Shown here piece by piece: positions 7,587 through 13,451 of a DNA stretch of 21,585 nucleotides. The stretch spans positions 1-21,585 of IMG/VR virus record IMGVR_UViG_3300021519_001094, one strand, 5' to 3'. Position numbers and translations under genes: made by a program. The DNA comes from a virus. Within the stretch, counting starts at the first letter, position 1. Every line of letters begins with the position of its first letter. The notes under the pieces are model-generated. The model saw nothing but the letters and a program-made list of their open reading frames with translations, was not told where the DNA came from and searched no databases.

Positions 7587-8531
7587 CTATTTTGATATCG
7601 TAATAGGATTATATTTGCTAAGGCTGATGTCTCCAGGATGTACACATCTAGCTCTAGGACAAATCAGGGACTCATTAAGCAAATTGAAATTTGAAATGTT
7701 CCCTAGTAATTGAGCATTGCATATTCCTGCGCTAACTTCACCGTTAGCGGATACGTATATACTTTCACTACCAGCAGTACATCGCCAATTATGAAAATAA
7801 TGTAATCCTTCTGCCATAATTGTATTTGGGACAACGCGACTGATATCGCCATTCGAATAAACTGCTCTAATGTCCCATGATATACTTGAATCTAATTTGG
7901 TAGGATAGTTTTTAATAAAATCTAATTGATCAGATGTATATGAATACATATCTTTGGTAAATGAGTCTTGATCAAGTATAACTTTTGGAATAATAAATGG
8001 TTTGAATCGATCATCAACATCATTGACTATTTCCATTACTGTATCCCACATATCTGGATGACACATAAGATTAAACTGTATGTCTACCCCACCATCTTTT
8101 AAAAATTCACATAGCTGATTAATTTTTAATTTTTTGGAGTTGTAGTATTCTGGATGCAATGATAAAATTACTAGATGTGGCTGTTTAGGTAATGTTTGCC
8201 ACCAGCCGACACTTCTGGCACCATTTGTTGTAACGATAATAGTAGCACTATCATGTAGTCGTTCAATTATGTTTGAGAATTTATTATGTAATGTAGGTTC
8301 GCCACCTGATATATTAACGACTAATCTCTTTTGAGTTTGCTGCTGTATAGTAATTAATTTATCGAGAAACAAGTCAATCTCACTATCATTCGGAAAAGAT
8401 GGACTATTAGCGTATGCTCCAAGATTTAATGCCGAAGGACAGTAGGTACAATGCTGATTACAGAAATCAGTCAAGGTCCAATATACAAATATTTCATTGT
8501 TTAAATTTTTAATTTCTATCAGCTTTCTCAT
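7587..8531 (-). CDS. radical SAM enzyme with C-terminal auxiliary-cluster cysteines
   Basis: A 314-residue protein. The radical SAM motif is CNQHCTYC (C24, C28, C31), followed by the SAM-binding SGGEPT near residues 75-80 in a partial TIM barrel. The C-terminal part has four further cysteines (C251, C271, C291, C296) in the context CTAGSESIYVSANG and CPRARC, resembling a SPASM or twitch domain that binds an extra Fe-S cluster. Enzymes of this build modify peptides or small molecules. The ribosome site AGGAT is 3 nt before the ATG. It has its own unit upstream of the ACP operon promoter. Class is firm; the reaction is not predictable. Confidence 0.85.
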   Translation of the reverse strand: MRKLIEIKNLNNEIFVYWTLTDFCNQHCTYCPSALNLGAYANSPSFPNDSEIDLFLDKLITIQQQTQKRLVVNISGGEPTLHNKFSNIIERLHDSATIIVTTNGARSVGWWQTLPKQPHLVILSLHPEYYNSKKLKINQLCEFLKDGGVDIQFNLMCHPDMWDTVMEIVNDVDDRFKPFIIPKVILDQDSFTKDMYSYTSDQLDFIKNYPTKLDSSISWDIRAVYSNGDISRVVPNTIMAEGLHYFHNWRCTAGSESIYVSANGEVSAGICNAQLLGNISNFNLLNESLICPRARCVHPGDISLSKYNPITISK

Positions 8532-8544
8532 ACTATCCTATATT

Positions 8545-8628
8545 TGGTGCCCCAGGCGAGACTCGAACTCGCACGGATTTCTCCACTAGTTCCTAAGACT
8601 AGCGTGTCTGCCATTCCACCACCAGGGC
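8545..8628 (-). tRNA. tRNA-Leu(TAG)
   Basis: An 84-nt class II tRNA with encoded CCA. Acceptor GCCCTGG/CTGGGGC, anticodon loop CTTAGGA (anticodon TAG, reads CUA), canonical T-loop TTCGAGT. It lies one base from the stop codon of the next upstream small gene. Confidence 0.95.
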
Positions 8629-8629
8629 T

Positions 8630-8875
8630 TTACTCATTAGCTGCCTTTAAACAATATATTAGATATTCGTCCTCGGTCATCCATATCCATTTTGAGTACT
8701 GAGTATCACCATATCCAACCCACTGCTGATATCTACGCCCCCACCGTAACCATATTACGCAGTTACTTTGAGTACACCGATGTGGTAACCAAGCAAAACA
8801 CTTATCATAAACTGGAAATCGGGGCATCCACACATCTTCCTGCATGGTGGGATACATGCTATTATCTAATGGCAT
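8630..8875 (-). CDS. hypothetical protein, Trp-rich (81 aa)
   Basis: An 81-residue basic and aromatic protein with many tryptophans and tyrosines (repeated W/Y pairs such as WLRWGRRYQQWVGY). There is no signal peptide or membrane helix. Its ATG overlaps the TAA of the preceding RNase H-like gene (TAATG), so it is coupled to it, and its stop is one base from tRNA-Leu. I do not recognise a family. A later Met start (MYPTM) is possible. Confidence 0.6.
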   Translation of the reverse strand: MPLDNSMYPTMQEDVWMPRFPVYDKCFAWLPHRCTQSNCVIWLRWGRRYQQWVGYGDTQYSKWIWMTEDEYLIYCLKAANE

Positions 8876-9345
8876 TATTCGTTAACCGCCTTCAAACTTC
8901 TGAATCTATCAGCAGCGTAACTAGCAGCAAAACCATGTGGTTTAACACGAGGTTCTACATTACAAGTACCACGAATATATCCAATAGCTTGCGCGACTAC
9001 ATTAGAACTTTTGTACTCATCATCTGGGTTAATGTCAAGGTGAACTTCAACCTCGCGGTTTTCCAGAACTTCTGCTAGTTTAAGATACAGTTCACTTACC
9101 TTAAACACTTCAGTCATAAGCCTAGTGTTAGGTCGATCAACACGATCATAATCTCTTTCGCGAGTTACCTCACCAAACAGTTTACAACCATGTTTTCCAT
9201 CTAAGTGAACAACGATAGCCGCTGTGTAGTCAGCATACCATTGCGTACCTTTTTTAACTCGTTCTGAGTCCACGCCAATATAAATTTTAGTGTCGGGACC
9301 TTGTCTATCTATGAACTCTTTGATTTGTGGTATGTTGAACTTCAT
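8875..9345 (-). CDS. RNase H-like protein of the YkuK/DUF458 type
   Basis: A 156-residue protein. IYIGVDSERVKKGTQWYADYTAAIVVHLDGKHG is, in pieces, the N-terminal beta hairpin of an RNase H-like fold with a leading aspartate (D25). EVHLDINPDDEYKSSNVVAQAIGYI carries the second and third acidic positions. This matches the uncharacterised YkuK (DUF458) family, predicted to be a nuclease and also known from phages. Ribosome site GAGAGG is 5 nt upstream of the ATG. It sits inside the tRNA array, so a role in RNA processing is possible but is inference. Confidence 0.7.
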   Translation of the reverse strand: MKFNIPQIKEFIDRQGPDTKIYIGVDSERVKKGTQWYADYTAAIVVHLDGKHGCKLFGEVTRERDYDRVDRPNTRLMTEVFKVSELYLKLAEVLENREVEVHLDINPDDEYKSSNVVAQAIGYIRGTCNVEPRVKPHGFAASYAADRFRSLKAVNE

Positions 9346-9365
9346 TACGACCTCTCAGGTTAATT

Positions 9366-9441
9366 TGGCGGGCAAGGTAGGACTCGAACCTACAACCAAC
9401 GGTTTTGGAGACCGCTATTCTGCCAATTGAACTACTTACCC
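9366..9441 (-). tRNA. tRNA-Trp(CCA)
   Basis: A 76-nt tRNA with encoded CCA. Acceptor GGGTAAG/CTTGCCC, discriminator G, anticodon loop CTCCAAA, T-loop TTCGAGT. Confidence 0.95.
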
Positions 9442-9466
9442 ATGTTAATACTATTTACTGTACTAC

Positions 9467-9543
9467 TGGTACCTGTTTCTGGAATCGAACCAGAGACCTC
9501 CACCTTATCAAGATGATGCTCTAACCAGCTGAGCTAAACAGGT
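9467..9543 (-). tRNA. tRNA-Ile(GAT)
   Basis: A 77-nt tRNA with encoded CCA. Acceptor ACCTGTT/AACAGGT, discriminator A, anticodon loop TTGATAA, canonical T-loop TTCGATT. Confidence 0.95.
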
Positions 9544-9550
9544 ATTACTG

Positions 9551-9627
9551 TGGTGCGTCCGGAGAGATTCGAACTCCCAACAGCTGGTTTCGAAGACCAG
9601 AACTCTATCCAGTTGAGCTACGGACGC
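9551..9627 (-). tRNA. tRNA-Arg(TCG)
   Basis: A 77-nt tRNA with encoded CCA. Acceptor GCGTCCG/CGGACGC, anticodon loop CTTCGAA (reads CGA), T-loop TTCGAAT. Confidence 0.94.
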
Positions 9628-9635
9628 AATATATT

Positions 9636-9784
9636 TTTCAGGTGCCCCACTATCCCTTTTGTGGGGACTCACGGGATTGTCTCGTTAAACAAGTTTATAC
9701 ACCGACTTCAGCCATATTGTTTTGTCACGTAACAGCAGGTCACGTTAGACTGGCAGGGACTCTAACTTAACGTCTATCCTGAAA
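9636..9784 (-). ncRNA. unassigned structured RNA between tRNAs
   Basis: About 149 nt with no open frame, closed by TTTCAGG (5') and CCTGAAA (3') on the minus strand. Internal helices visible by eye are CGTGAC/GTTACG with a 5-nt loop, CCCCAC/GTGGGG, TTGT/ACAA around a TAACGA loop, and two competing pairings near the 5' end (ACGTTA/TAACGT and GTTAGA/TCTAAC). In order TAACGAGACAAT, GAGTCCC plus hairpin, CCTGAAAAAT, it shares motifs with 14034-13859 inside the large RNA. It is not a tRNA. It may be a compact relative of the large RNA. Confidence 0.5.
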
Positions 9785-9786
9785 CT

Positions 9787-9882
9787 TGGTAGTAGCGTAG
9801 AGATTCGAACTCTACCGTTGCAGCCCATCTGACCACTCTCCCGGGTTTATAAAACCCAGCCGCACAACCAGTGCTCGCTACT
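9787..9882 (-). tRNA. aberrant 96-nt tRNA-like gene, possible anticodon TAT
   Basis: The ends are convincing: acceptor AGTAGCG/CGCTACT (7 perfect pairs), discriminator A, encoded CCA, and a canonical T-arm TAGAG-TTCGAAT-CTCTA. The middle is not. GCAC/GTGC encloses only 5 nt in the D position. A hairpin TGGGT-TTTATAA-ACCCG could be an anticodon arm reading AUA, but ~27 nt of unpaired-looking sequence then precede the T-arm. An alternative long pairing GTTG..CGGC with GCTG..CAAC is possible. It may be a tRNA with an insertion, a decayed tRNA, or a tRNA-like RNA. Confidence 0.5.
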
Positions 9883-9888
9883 ATTGTA

Positions 9889-9974
9889 TGGCGGGTAGTG
9901 TTGGATTCGAACCAACGCACCGTTACCGATGACGGCTTAGCAAGCCGCTCCTTTAACCACTCAGGCAACTACCC
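9889..9974 (-). tRNA. tRNA-Ser(GCT)
   Basis: An 86-nt class II tRNA with encoded CCA. Acceptor GGGTAGT/ACTACCC, discriminator G, anticodon GCT (reads AGC/AGU), long variable arm, T-loop TTCGAAT. Confidence 0.95.
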
Positions 9975-9990
9975 ATAAACTTTAAAACTT

Positions 9991-10083
9991 TGGCGGGCAG
10001 CAGAGGAGTCGAACCCCATCCCCATTACAGAGAACCTGGTTTTCAAGGCCAGTCGCAGGACCAACCCCGCTGCATTACTACCC
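9991..10083 (-). tRNA. tRNA-Ser(TGA)
   Basis: A 93-nt class II tRNA with encoded CCA. Acceptor GGGTAGT/GCTGCCC, anticodon loop CTTGAAA with a C-A mismatch closing the loop, variable arm TTCTC/GGGGA, T-loop TTCGACT. Confidence 0.9.
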
Positions 10084-10093
10084 ATTAAAACTT

Positions 10094-10127
10094 TGGTACA
10101 GCTAAGGAGAATCGAACTCCTCTTACT
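10094..10127 (-). pseudogene. tRNA 3' half (T-arm, acceptor strand and CCA only)
   Basis: On the minus strand, T-arm AGGAG-TTCGATT-CTCCT is followed by TAGCTGT, discriminator A and CCA. No matching 5' strand (ACAGCTA) with D-arm lies upstream; the sequence before it is the CCA of tRNA-Glu plus a short AT spacer. It is a relic of a tRNA, or one half of a split tRNA. The only other minus-strand ACAGCTA copies found lie in a promoter and in the exonuclease gene, with no D-arm. Confidence 0.7.
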
Positions 10128-10133
10128 AATTAT

Positions 10134-10210
10134 TGGCGTCCCTACCCGGTGACGATCCGGGTTTGCCCGCGTGAAAGGCGAGTGTTCTAACCAACGTAAA
10201 CTATAGGGAC
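10134..10210 (-). tRNA. tRNA-Glu(TTC)
   Basis: A 77-nt tRNA with encoded CCA. Acceptor GTCCCTA/TAGGGAC, anticodon loop CTTTCAC. The T-loop is ATCGTCA instead of TTCRANY: the usual U54-A58 pair is replaced by A54-U58, as in the tRNA-Asp of this window. The 5' base directly abuts the stop codon of the homing endonuclease gene. Confidence 0.92.
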
Positions 10211-10885
10211 TTACTCGTGTATCCACTTATAAGTTCGCTTCTGTTTAATAAACCATATATTATTTTTAGGTATATTATATTCATCTGCTAAACCTTGAAG
10301 TGATTTATCTTTTCTATTATAAATTTCTAATGCTGTTTCTCTCGACAACAATCTTTTGTAATTTGCTGTTTCTTTATTAAATCCATTCACTGTGTTGTGC
10401 TCTTTTCTATACTTGCCAGCACAAATCCTCGAACAGAATTTTATTTCTGTTGTTGATACAATATCTCTAGTAAAAGATTTATTACAACAACTACATACAT
10501 AATTATATTTTGGTTTATATTCATCATATAGTGTGTAATACTTACTTGTTTGGTAGGTTGTTTTTACATATTCAAACGCATATTGTAAATCATCTTTACG
10601 CAATACCTTTACTGTATATCCAAAACTTTCTGCCAATGCTGTTTTTCTATCAACTGATTCTTGTTTCTCGTATCCTTTAGTTTCAATAATAGTTTTATTG
10701 TCTCCTAATAGGAAATCTGGATAATATTTCAATCCTTCTTTTTCTAATAATCCCGGAAAACGTTGGAACTCTATATTATGATCAATGCTGTATATTACCC
10801 AGCATAATTCATATGTTGATCCACAATAGATACCTTTATAGTATCCTGACTTACTTCTTCCTGAACCCTGCCTGTATCCGCCCAT
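10211..10885 (-). CDS. PD-(D/E)XK homing-endonuclease-like protein
   Basis: A 224-residue protein. The N-terminal part (GSGRSKSGYYKGIYCGSTYEL, in two pieces) leads into E26, then YYPDFLL (D57) and IIETKGY (E68-x-K70), the E..PD..ExK site of PD-(D/E)XK homing endonucleases. A treble-clef-like zinc site follows (C131/C134 and C151/C155), then a C-terminal helix-turn-helix (LSRETALEIYNRK to LADEYNIPKNNIWFI) of the kind found in NUMOD DNA-recognition regions. Such enzymes cut an unoccupied allele and spread by repair. It is a free-standing gene wedged between tRNA-Tyr and tRNA-Glu. Ribosome site AAGGAT; a CATAAATA box lies upstream. Confidence 0.78.
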   Translation of the reverse strand: MGGYRQGSGRSKSGYYKGIYCGSTYELCWVIYSIDHNIEFQRFPGLLEKEGLKYYPDFLLGDNKTIIETKGYEKQESVDRKTALAESFGYTVKVLRKDDLQYAFEYVKTTYQTSKYYTLYDEYKPKYNYVCSCCNKSFTRDIVSTTEIKFCSRICAGKYRKEHNTVNGFNKETANYKRLLSRETALEIYNRKDKSLQGLADEYNIPKNNIWFIKQKRTYKWIHE

Positions 10886-10903
10886 AGTATAATCCTTGTT
10901 GAT

Positions 10904-10911
10904 TATTTATG
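10904..10911 (-). promoter_or_regulatory. late-promoter-like CATAAATA
   Basis: CATAAATA on the minus strand, about 19 nt before the ATG of the endonuclease gene, differs by one base from the T4 late octamer. Related (A/G/C)TAAATA boxes precede the genes starting at 12508, 15885 and 16700. Confidence 0.35.
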
Positions 10912-10938
10912 ACTTAGACTAATAGACAGTATAAAACT

Positions 10939-11024
10939 TGGTGGAGTATACTGGGATCGAACCAGTCGTGCCACAAGGGCGCCAGATTTACAGTCTAGTG
11001 CATCACCATTGATGCTTCTACTCC
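10939..11024 (-). tRNA. tRNA-Tyr(GTA)
   Basis: An 86-nt class II tRNA with encoded CCA. Acceptor GGAGTAG/ATACTCC with one mismatch at the base, discriminator A, anticodon GTA within AGACTGTAAATCT, T-arm ACTGG-TTCGATC-CCAGT. Confidence 0.93.
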
Positions 11025-11035
11025 ATTATTTGTTA

Positions 11036-12508
11036 TTAAGTAAACTTCTTAAGTGTAAGTATAGCACGATCACGCACCGTTTGTCTACCACGCCATTCTA
11101 AATTTAATTCTAATGTTGTTTTATTATCAATGTCATAGTCGGATACATTATTATGCCATGCTGAACTAATTATCCATCCGCCGCATTTTATGATTCCGGA
11201 TGATTGGTTTAGTAGTTTACCCGCTGTCGTAAGTGATTCAACAGATGTCATTAATTCATTCTTCCAAAAACTATTTTCGCCTGGTTTTTTAATAACAGTA
11301 TATCCATATTTTTCTGGATCACGCTCCAGTGGACTTATTAACGTTGATTCTTTTTCAACATCATTATAACTATAAATTCCAAGGCTACTGAAATTCCATG
11401 ATCTAAACAATTGAGGATTAGCTTTACAAAAATCAAAGGTTTTATACATATCATCTATTGTATCGCCTGGCAATCCTACTATAAATCCTGCGTTTAATTT
11501 AACTTGACCAGTGCTAGTTAACTCTGTAAGAGAATGTAATACCTTATCAATATTCATTCCTTTATTCATTGCTCGCCTAGCGACATTGTTCATACTCTCT
11601 ATGCCAACAAATCCACCAGTAAGCCCCATTCGCAACAACTGCGGAATCATCTCGGGCTTAGTTACTAATAACTCTGGTTTAATGTAACATTGAAATTCAA
11701 AGTTGGGTATCTTTGCTAATTCTATCGCTTGTTCAAGTCTGTTTAACTTTTCTATACTATCATTGAACGTATCATCCATCACCGAATATCTAGTAGTACC
11801 AAACAATTCGTAGTTGCGACGAAGTTCGTTACTTAGACTAGCAGGTGTTCTCATGTATGAATCGTAATCTTTAGCGCCTTGAAAAGGATGGTTACAAAAC
11901 ACACATCTAAAGATACACCCTCTACTGACTTCTAGTGGTATTGGTTGATGACTATAAAAAGCATCATCTGCTATTAGTACAGTTTCAATGTCATCGGGAT
12001 TTCCGATAGTGTGAAACTTATTACTGTCCACAGTTTTTTTACCATTGCTGTCAATAAAATACTTTAACTGATGTCCTGACTTGCCGTCTAACAACATTAG
12101 AAATCTAGGAAAACTATCATCACTAAACCCACTAATGTGCCAGTCAGCTGAATTATATATTTCACGAGCACCTGGCATACGTAATACGCCATTGCCACCT
12201 GCGACAATTTTTATCTGTGGGTACTTAGAACGAATTCTGTTAAAAAAATCTTTGTTAATCCATTCAATGTCACCATGGGCATTGTGTGGACGATCTAACC
12301 AAACTGTGCTGACGCCTAAAAATAATGTCTTAGTAGTAATGACATTATCTAGTAATAGTTCTAACTCAGCTTGGGTCATTGCGGTAGCACAATCAATAAC
12401 TAAGTTATCATAATTGAATTTCTCTGCGGCTGTGCGTAGACGATAGCCTGCGATATTTCTACCTGCGCTGTCATTTCTACTACCGCATAATATTATTCCA
12501 TGATACAT
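11036..12508 (-). CDS. B12-binding-type radical SAM protein
   Basis: A 490-residue protein. The N-terminal ~140 residues form an alternating alpha/beta domain (ILCGSRND..., KTLFLGVSTVW, KIVAGGNG, ADWHISG) as in cobalamin-binding radical SAM enzymes, though the DxHxxG cobalamin ligand is not seen. The radical SAM motif is EVSRGCIFRCVFCNHPF (C198, C202, C205), followed by barrel strands including TGGFVGIES and NAGFIVGLPGDT, typical of the B12-radical SAM/Elp3-like class. A C-terminal extension of ~100 residues is unassigned. The start ATG has AAGGAG about 13 nt upstream, longer than usual. It lies between tRNA-Tyr and tRNA-like genes. Class is firm; substrate unknown. Confidence 0.8.
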   Translation of the reverse strand: MYHGIILCGSRNDSAGRNIAGYRLRTAAEKFNYDNLVIDCATAMTQAELELLLDNVITTKTLFLGVSTVWLDRPHNAHGDIEWINKDFFNRIRSKYPQIKIVAGGNGVLRMPGAREIYNSADWHISGFSDDSFPRFLMLLDGKSGHQLKYFIDSNGKKTVDSNKFHTIGNPDDIETVLIADDAFYSHQPIPLEVSRGCIFRCVFCNHPFQGAKDYDSYMRTPASLSNELRRNYELFGTTRYSVMDDTFNDSIEKLNRLEQAIELAKIPNFEFQCYIKPELLVTKPEMIPQLLRMGLTGGFVGIESMNNVARRAMNKGMNIDKVLHSLTELTSTGQVKLNAGFIVGLPGDTIDDMYKTFDFCKANPQLFRSWNFSSLGIYSYNDVEKESTLISPLERDPEKYGYTVIKKPGENSFWKNELMTSVESLTTAGKLLNQSSGIIKCGGWIISSAWHNNVSDYDIDNKTTLELNLEWRGRQTVRDRAILTLKKFT

Positions 12509-12531
12509 TGTTATTATTTACTCCTTAAAAT

Positions 12532-12609
12532 TGGCCCTCGTCCTGTGGATTCTAACCACAGCTTAAAGTGTAGTAAAACACCCGACCATAACACTGGATC
12601 TCAACGAGG
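12532..12609 (-). tRNA. aberrant tRNA-like gene with abnormal anticodon loop
   Basis: A 78-nt RNA with encoded CCA (discriminator G). Acceptor CCTCGTT/GACGAGG, D-stem GATC/GGTC with a 9-nt loop, T-arm CTGTGG-TTAGAAT-CCACAG. Two things are odd. The T-loop has A instead of the invariant C56. The anticodon arm does not give a 7-nt loop: it is GGTGT-TTTACT-ACACT (6-nt loop) or GGGTG-TTTTACTA-CACTT (8-nt loop). The isotype cannot be assigned safely; candidate triplets are TAC, TTA or ACT. It may be a frameshift-type tRNA or a decayed gene. Confidence 0.6.
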
Positions 12610-12616
12610 ATAACTT

Positions 12617-12694
12617 TGGCGACCAATATGGGTAACGATCCCATCGATATCCCGCGTGACAGGCGGGCGACCACACCATGCAGTCCCATTGGCC
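12617..12694 (-). tRNA. tRNA-Asp(GTC)
   Basis: A 78-nt tRNA with encoded CCA. Acceptor GGCCAAT/ATTGGTC, discriminator G, anticodon arm CCCGC-CTGTCAC-GCGGG. The T-arm ATGGG-ATCGTTA-CCCAT has the same A54/U58 swap as tRNA-Glu. It lies at the 3' end of the large structured RNA region and may be processed from the same transcript. Confidence 0.92.
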
Positions 12695-12706
12695 TAATTC
12701 TTTATT

Positions 12707-12792
12707 ACCATATTGAAATACACTATACGATATGACCTCTGCAATGCTATTGCTGATTCGGGACTAGTTCGTACAATATACTTCAATATGGT
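12707..12792 (-). repeat. stem-bounded RNA module A
   Basis: An inverted-repeat module of 86 nt. The minus-strand arms (12792-12770 and 12729-12707) pair over 23 bp, with G-U at four places and no mismatch; two outer A-T pairs extend it. The interior is about 40 nt and contains a GCAAT/ATTGC hairpin. No tRNA T-arm is seen. Confidence 0.8.
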
Positions 12793-12841
12793 AACAGTCC
12801 ATCCAAGCAAGGGCGTGTGACCATTGCACTTGAACAGGGCT

Positions 12842-12934
12842 ACCATATTGAAACACACTAGCACTTCCCTTTAGGTGGGGCGGGAAGTTTATGGCTGTTG
12901 CCCCACTCCGTTACCGCTAATGCACTTCAATATG
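12842..12934 (-). repeat. stem-bounded RNA module B with H-type pseudoknot
   Basis: A 93-nt module with arms 12842-12862 and 12916-12934. Three inner pairs changed relative to other modules are all G-U on the minus strand. Inside, two 7-bp helices interlock: 12863-12869 with 12882-12888 (ACTTCCC/GGGAAGT) and 12875-12881 with 12900-12906 (GTGGGGC/GCCCCAC). This is a classic H-type pseudoknot with directly abutting stems. Confidence 0.8.
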
Positions 12935-13132
12935 ACATCTACTATTTTTTATTAAACTAGCTCACTGTGAGCATCTCCAACCTCCACGGTGGCGTAATAA
13001 GCCTTGCTATAATTTTCATTACGCTATGATCACTTGCGTAACTTCCGTTATAGTAATCGCAATCTGAAGCCACCACCGTCGCAGTCGAGAATCAGTTTCC
13101 ATTATACTATAGTTCAATAAAAAATACTAGTA
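12935..13132 (-). ncRNA. linker between modules B and C, structured
   Basis: 198 nt without an open frame. Helices on the minus strand include TTACGC/GCGTAA, a long-range CGGTGG..GCCACCG pairing, and GCTCA-CAG-TGAGC near the 3' end. A TATAGTATAAT string also occurs in the 715-nt linker, but no -35 accompanies it here. It also carries ATAACGGAAG, a variant of a motif repeated across the region. Confidence 0.45.
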
Positions 13133-13267
13133 ACCATATTGAAATACACTACGGAGTCGAACCGCCTTGCTAGCTTACTCACCCGGAGTCCATGGACGTT
13201 CGAGTAACCAGAACACCCGCCGCTAAACGGGCTCGTTACTCTACTTGCTAGTGTACTTCAATATGGT
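13133..13267 (-). repeat. stem-bounded RNA module C, with T-arm-like hairpin
   Basis: A 135-nt module with 19-bp arms at 13133-13151 and 13249-13267 (minus-strand ACCATATTGAAGTACACTA with its partner). Inside are a GAGTAAC/GTTACTC stem capped by CCCG/CGGG, an alternative TTACTC/GAGTAA pairing, and CGG-TTCGACT-CCG next to the closing stem, which is a short version of a tRNA T-arm. No anticodon arm is evident. Confidence 0.75.
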
Positions 13268-13375
13268 TCCCTATCGTCGTCACGGTCAAGTGCCTATTGT
13301 CGGGATTCGTAGCTACTAGACCCCGACTTTCCCGATGACTAGTCGGGCAGGGTCGGCGTTTTTCACTGTGTACTA
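13268..13375 (-). ncRNA. linker between modules C and D, structured
   Basis: 108 nt on the minus strand with a 17-nt hairpin CCCGA-CTAGTCA-TCGGG, shaped like an anticodon arm, and GTCGGG/CCCGAC enclosing a 17-nt loop. Several C-rich and G-rich blocks (GACCC, GGGGTC) compete for pairing. No acceptor stem or CCA is seen, so it is not annotated as tRNA. Confidence 0.45.
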
Positions 13376-13451
13376 ACCATATTGAAATACACTATGAAGG
13401 ATTATTTCTTGGCTTATCAAACTTATGCCACCCTTAATGTACTTCGATATG
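13376..13451 (-). repeat. stem-bounded RNA module D
   Basis: A 76-nt module, the shortest. Arms at 13376-13394 and 13435-13451 pair as in the others, with one true mismatch (C-A on the minus strand, where the plus strand would give G-U). The interior folds as AAGG/CCTT around TGGC/GCCA. No tRNA features. Confidence 0.7.

Noticed and set aside
9031-9061. TTGACA promoter within the RNase H-like gene
   Set aside because: The 17-nt-spaced -10 would be TACAAA inside coding sequence, with no gene start downstream; likely chance.
8692-9078. 128-codon plus-strand frame
   Set aside because: It is antisense to the RNase H-like gene and the 81-residue gene, which have better starts and coupling.
10094-10127. 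Prophage attachment site at the tRNA 3' end
   Set aside because: No integrase gene is visible and the gene content is that of a lytic T4-like phage; a tRNA relic is simpler.
9774-10226. Minus-strand frames of 64 and 85 codons
   Set aside because: They run through tRNA genes and the aberrant tRNA; this is chance open frame in structured RNA.
12842-12934. Self-cleaving ribozyme (hammerhead or similar) in module B
   Set aside because: The pseudoknot is real, but I see no hammerhead core (CUGAUGA...GAAA), and the topology does not clearly match a known ribozyme.
13099-13104. TATAAT in the linker before module B as a second promoter
   Set aside because: No -35 at proper distance; TTGAAC lies only 5 nt away. 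A similar TATAAT near 13995 also lacks a -35.
13268-13375. tRNA in the linker between modules C and D
   Set aside because: An anticodon-arm-like hairpin exists, but there is no D-arm, no 7-bp acceptor and no CCA; the possible T-loop is interrupted by ~10 nt.
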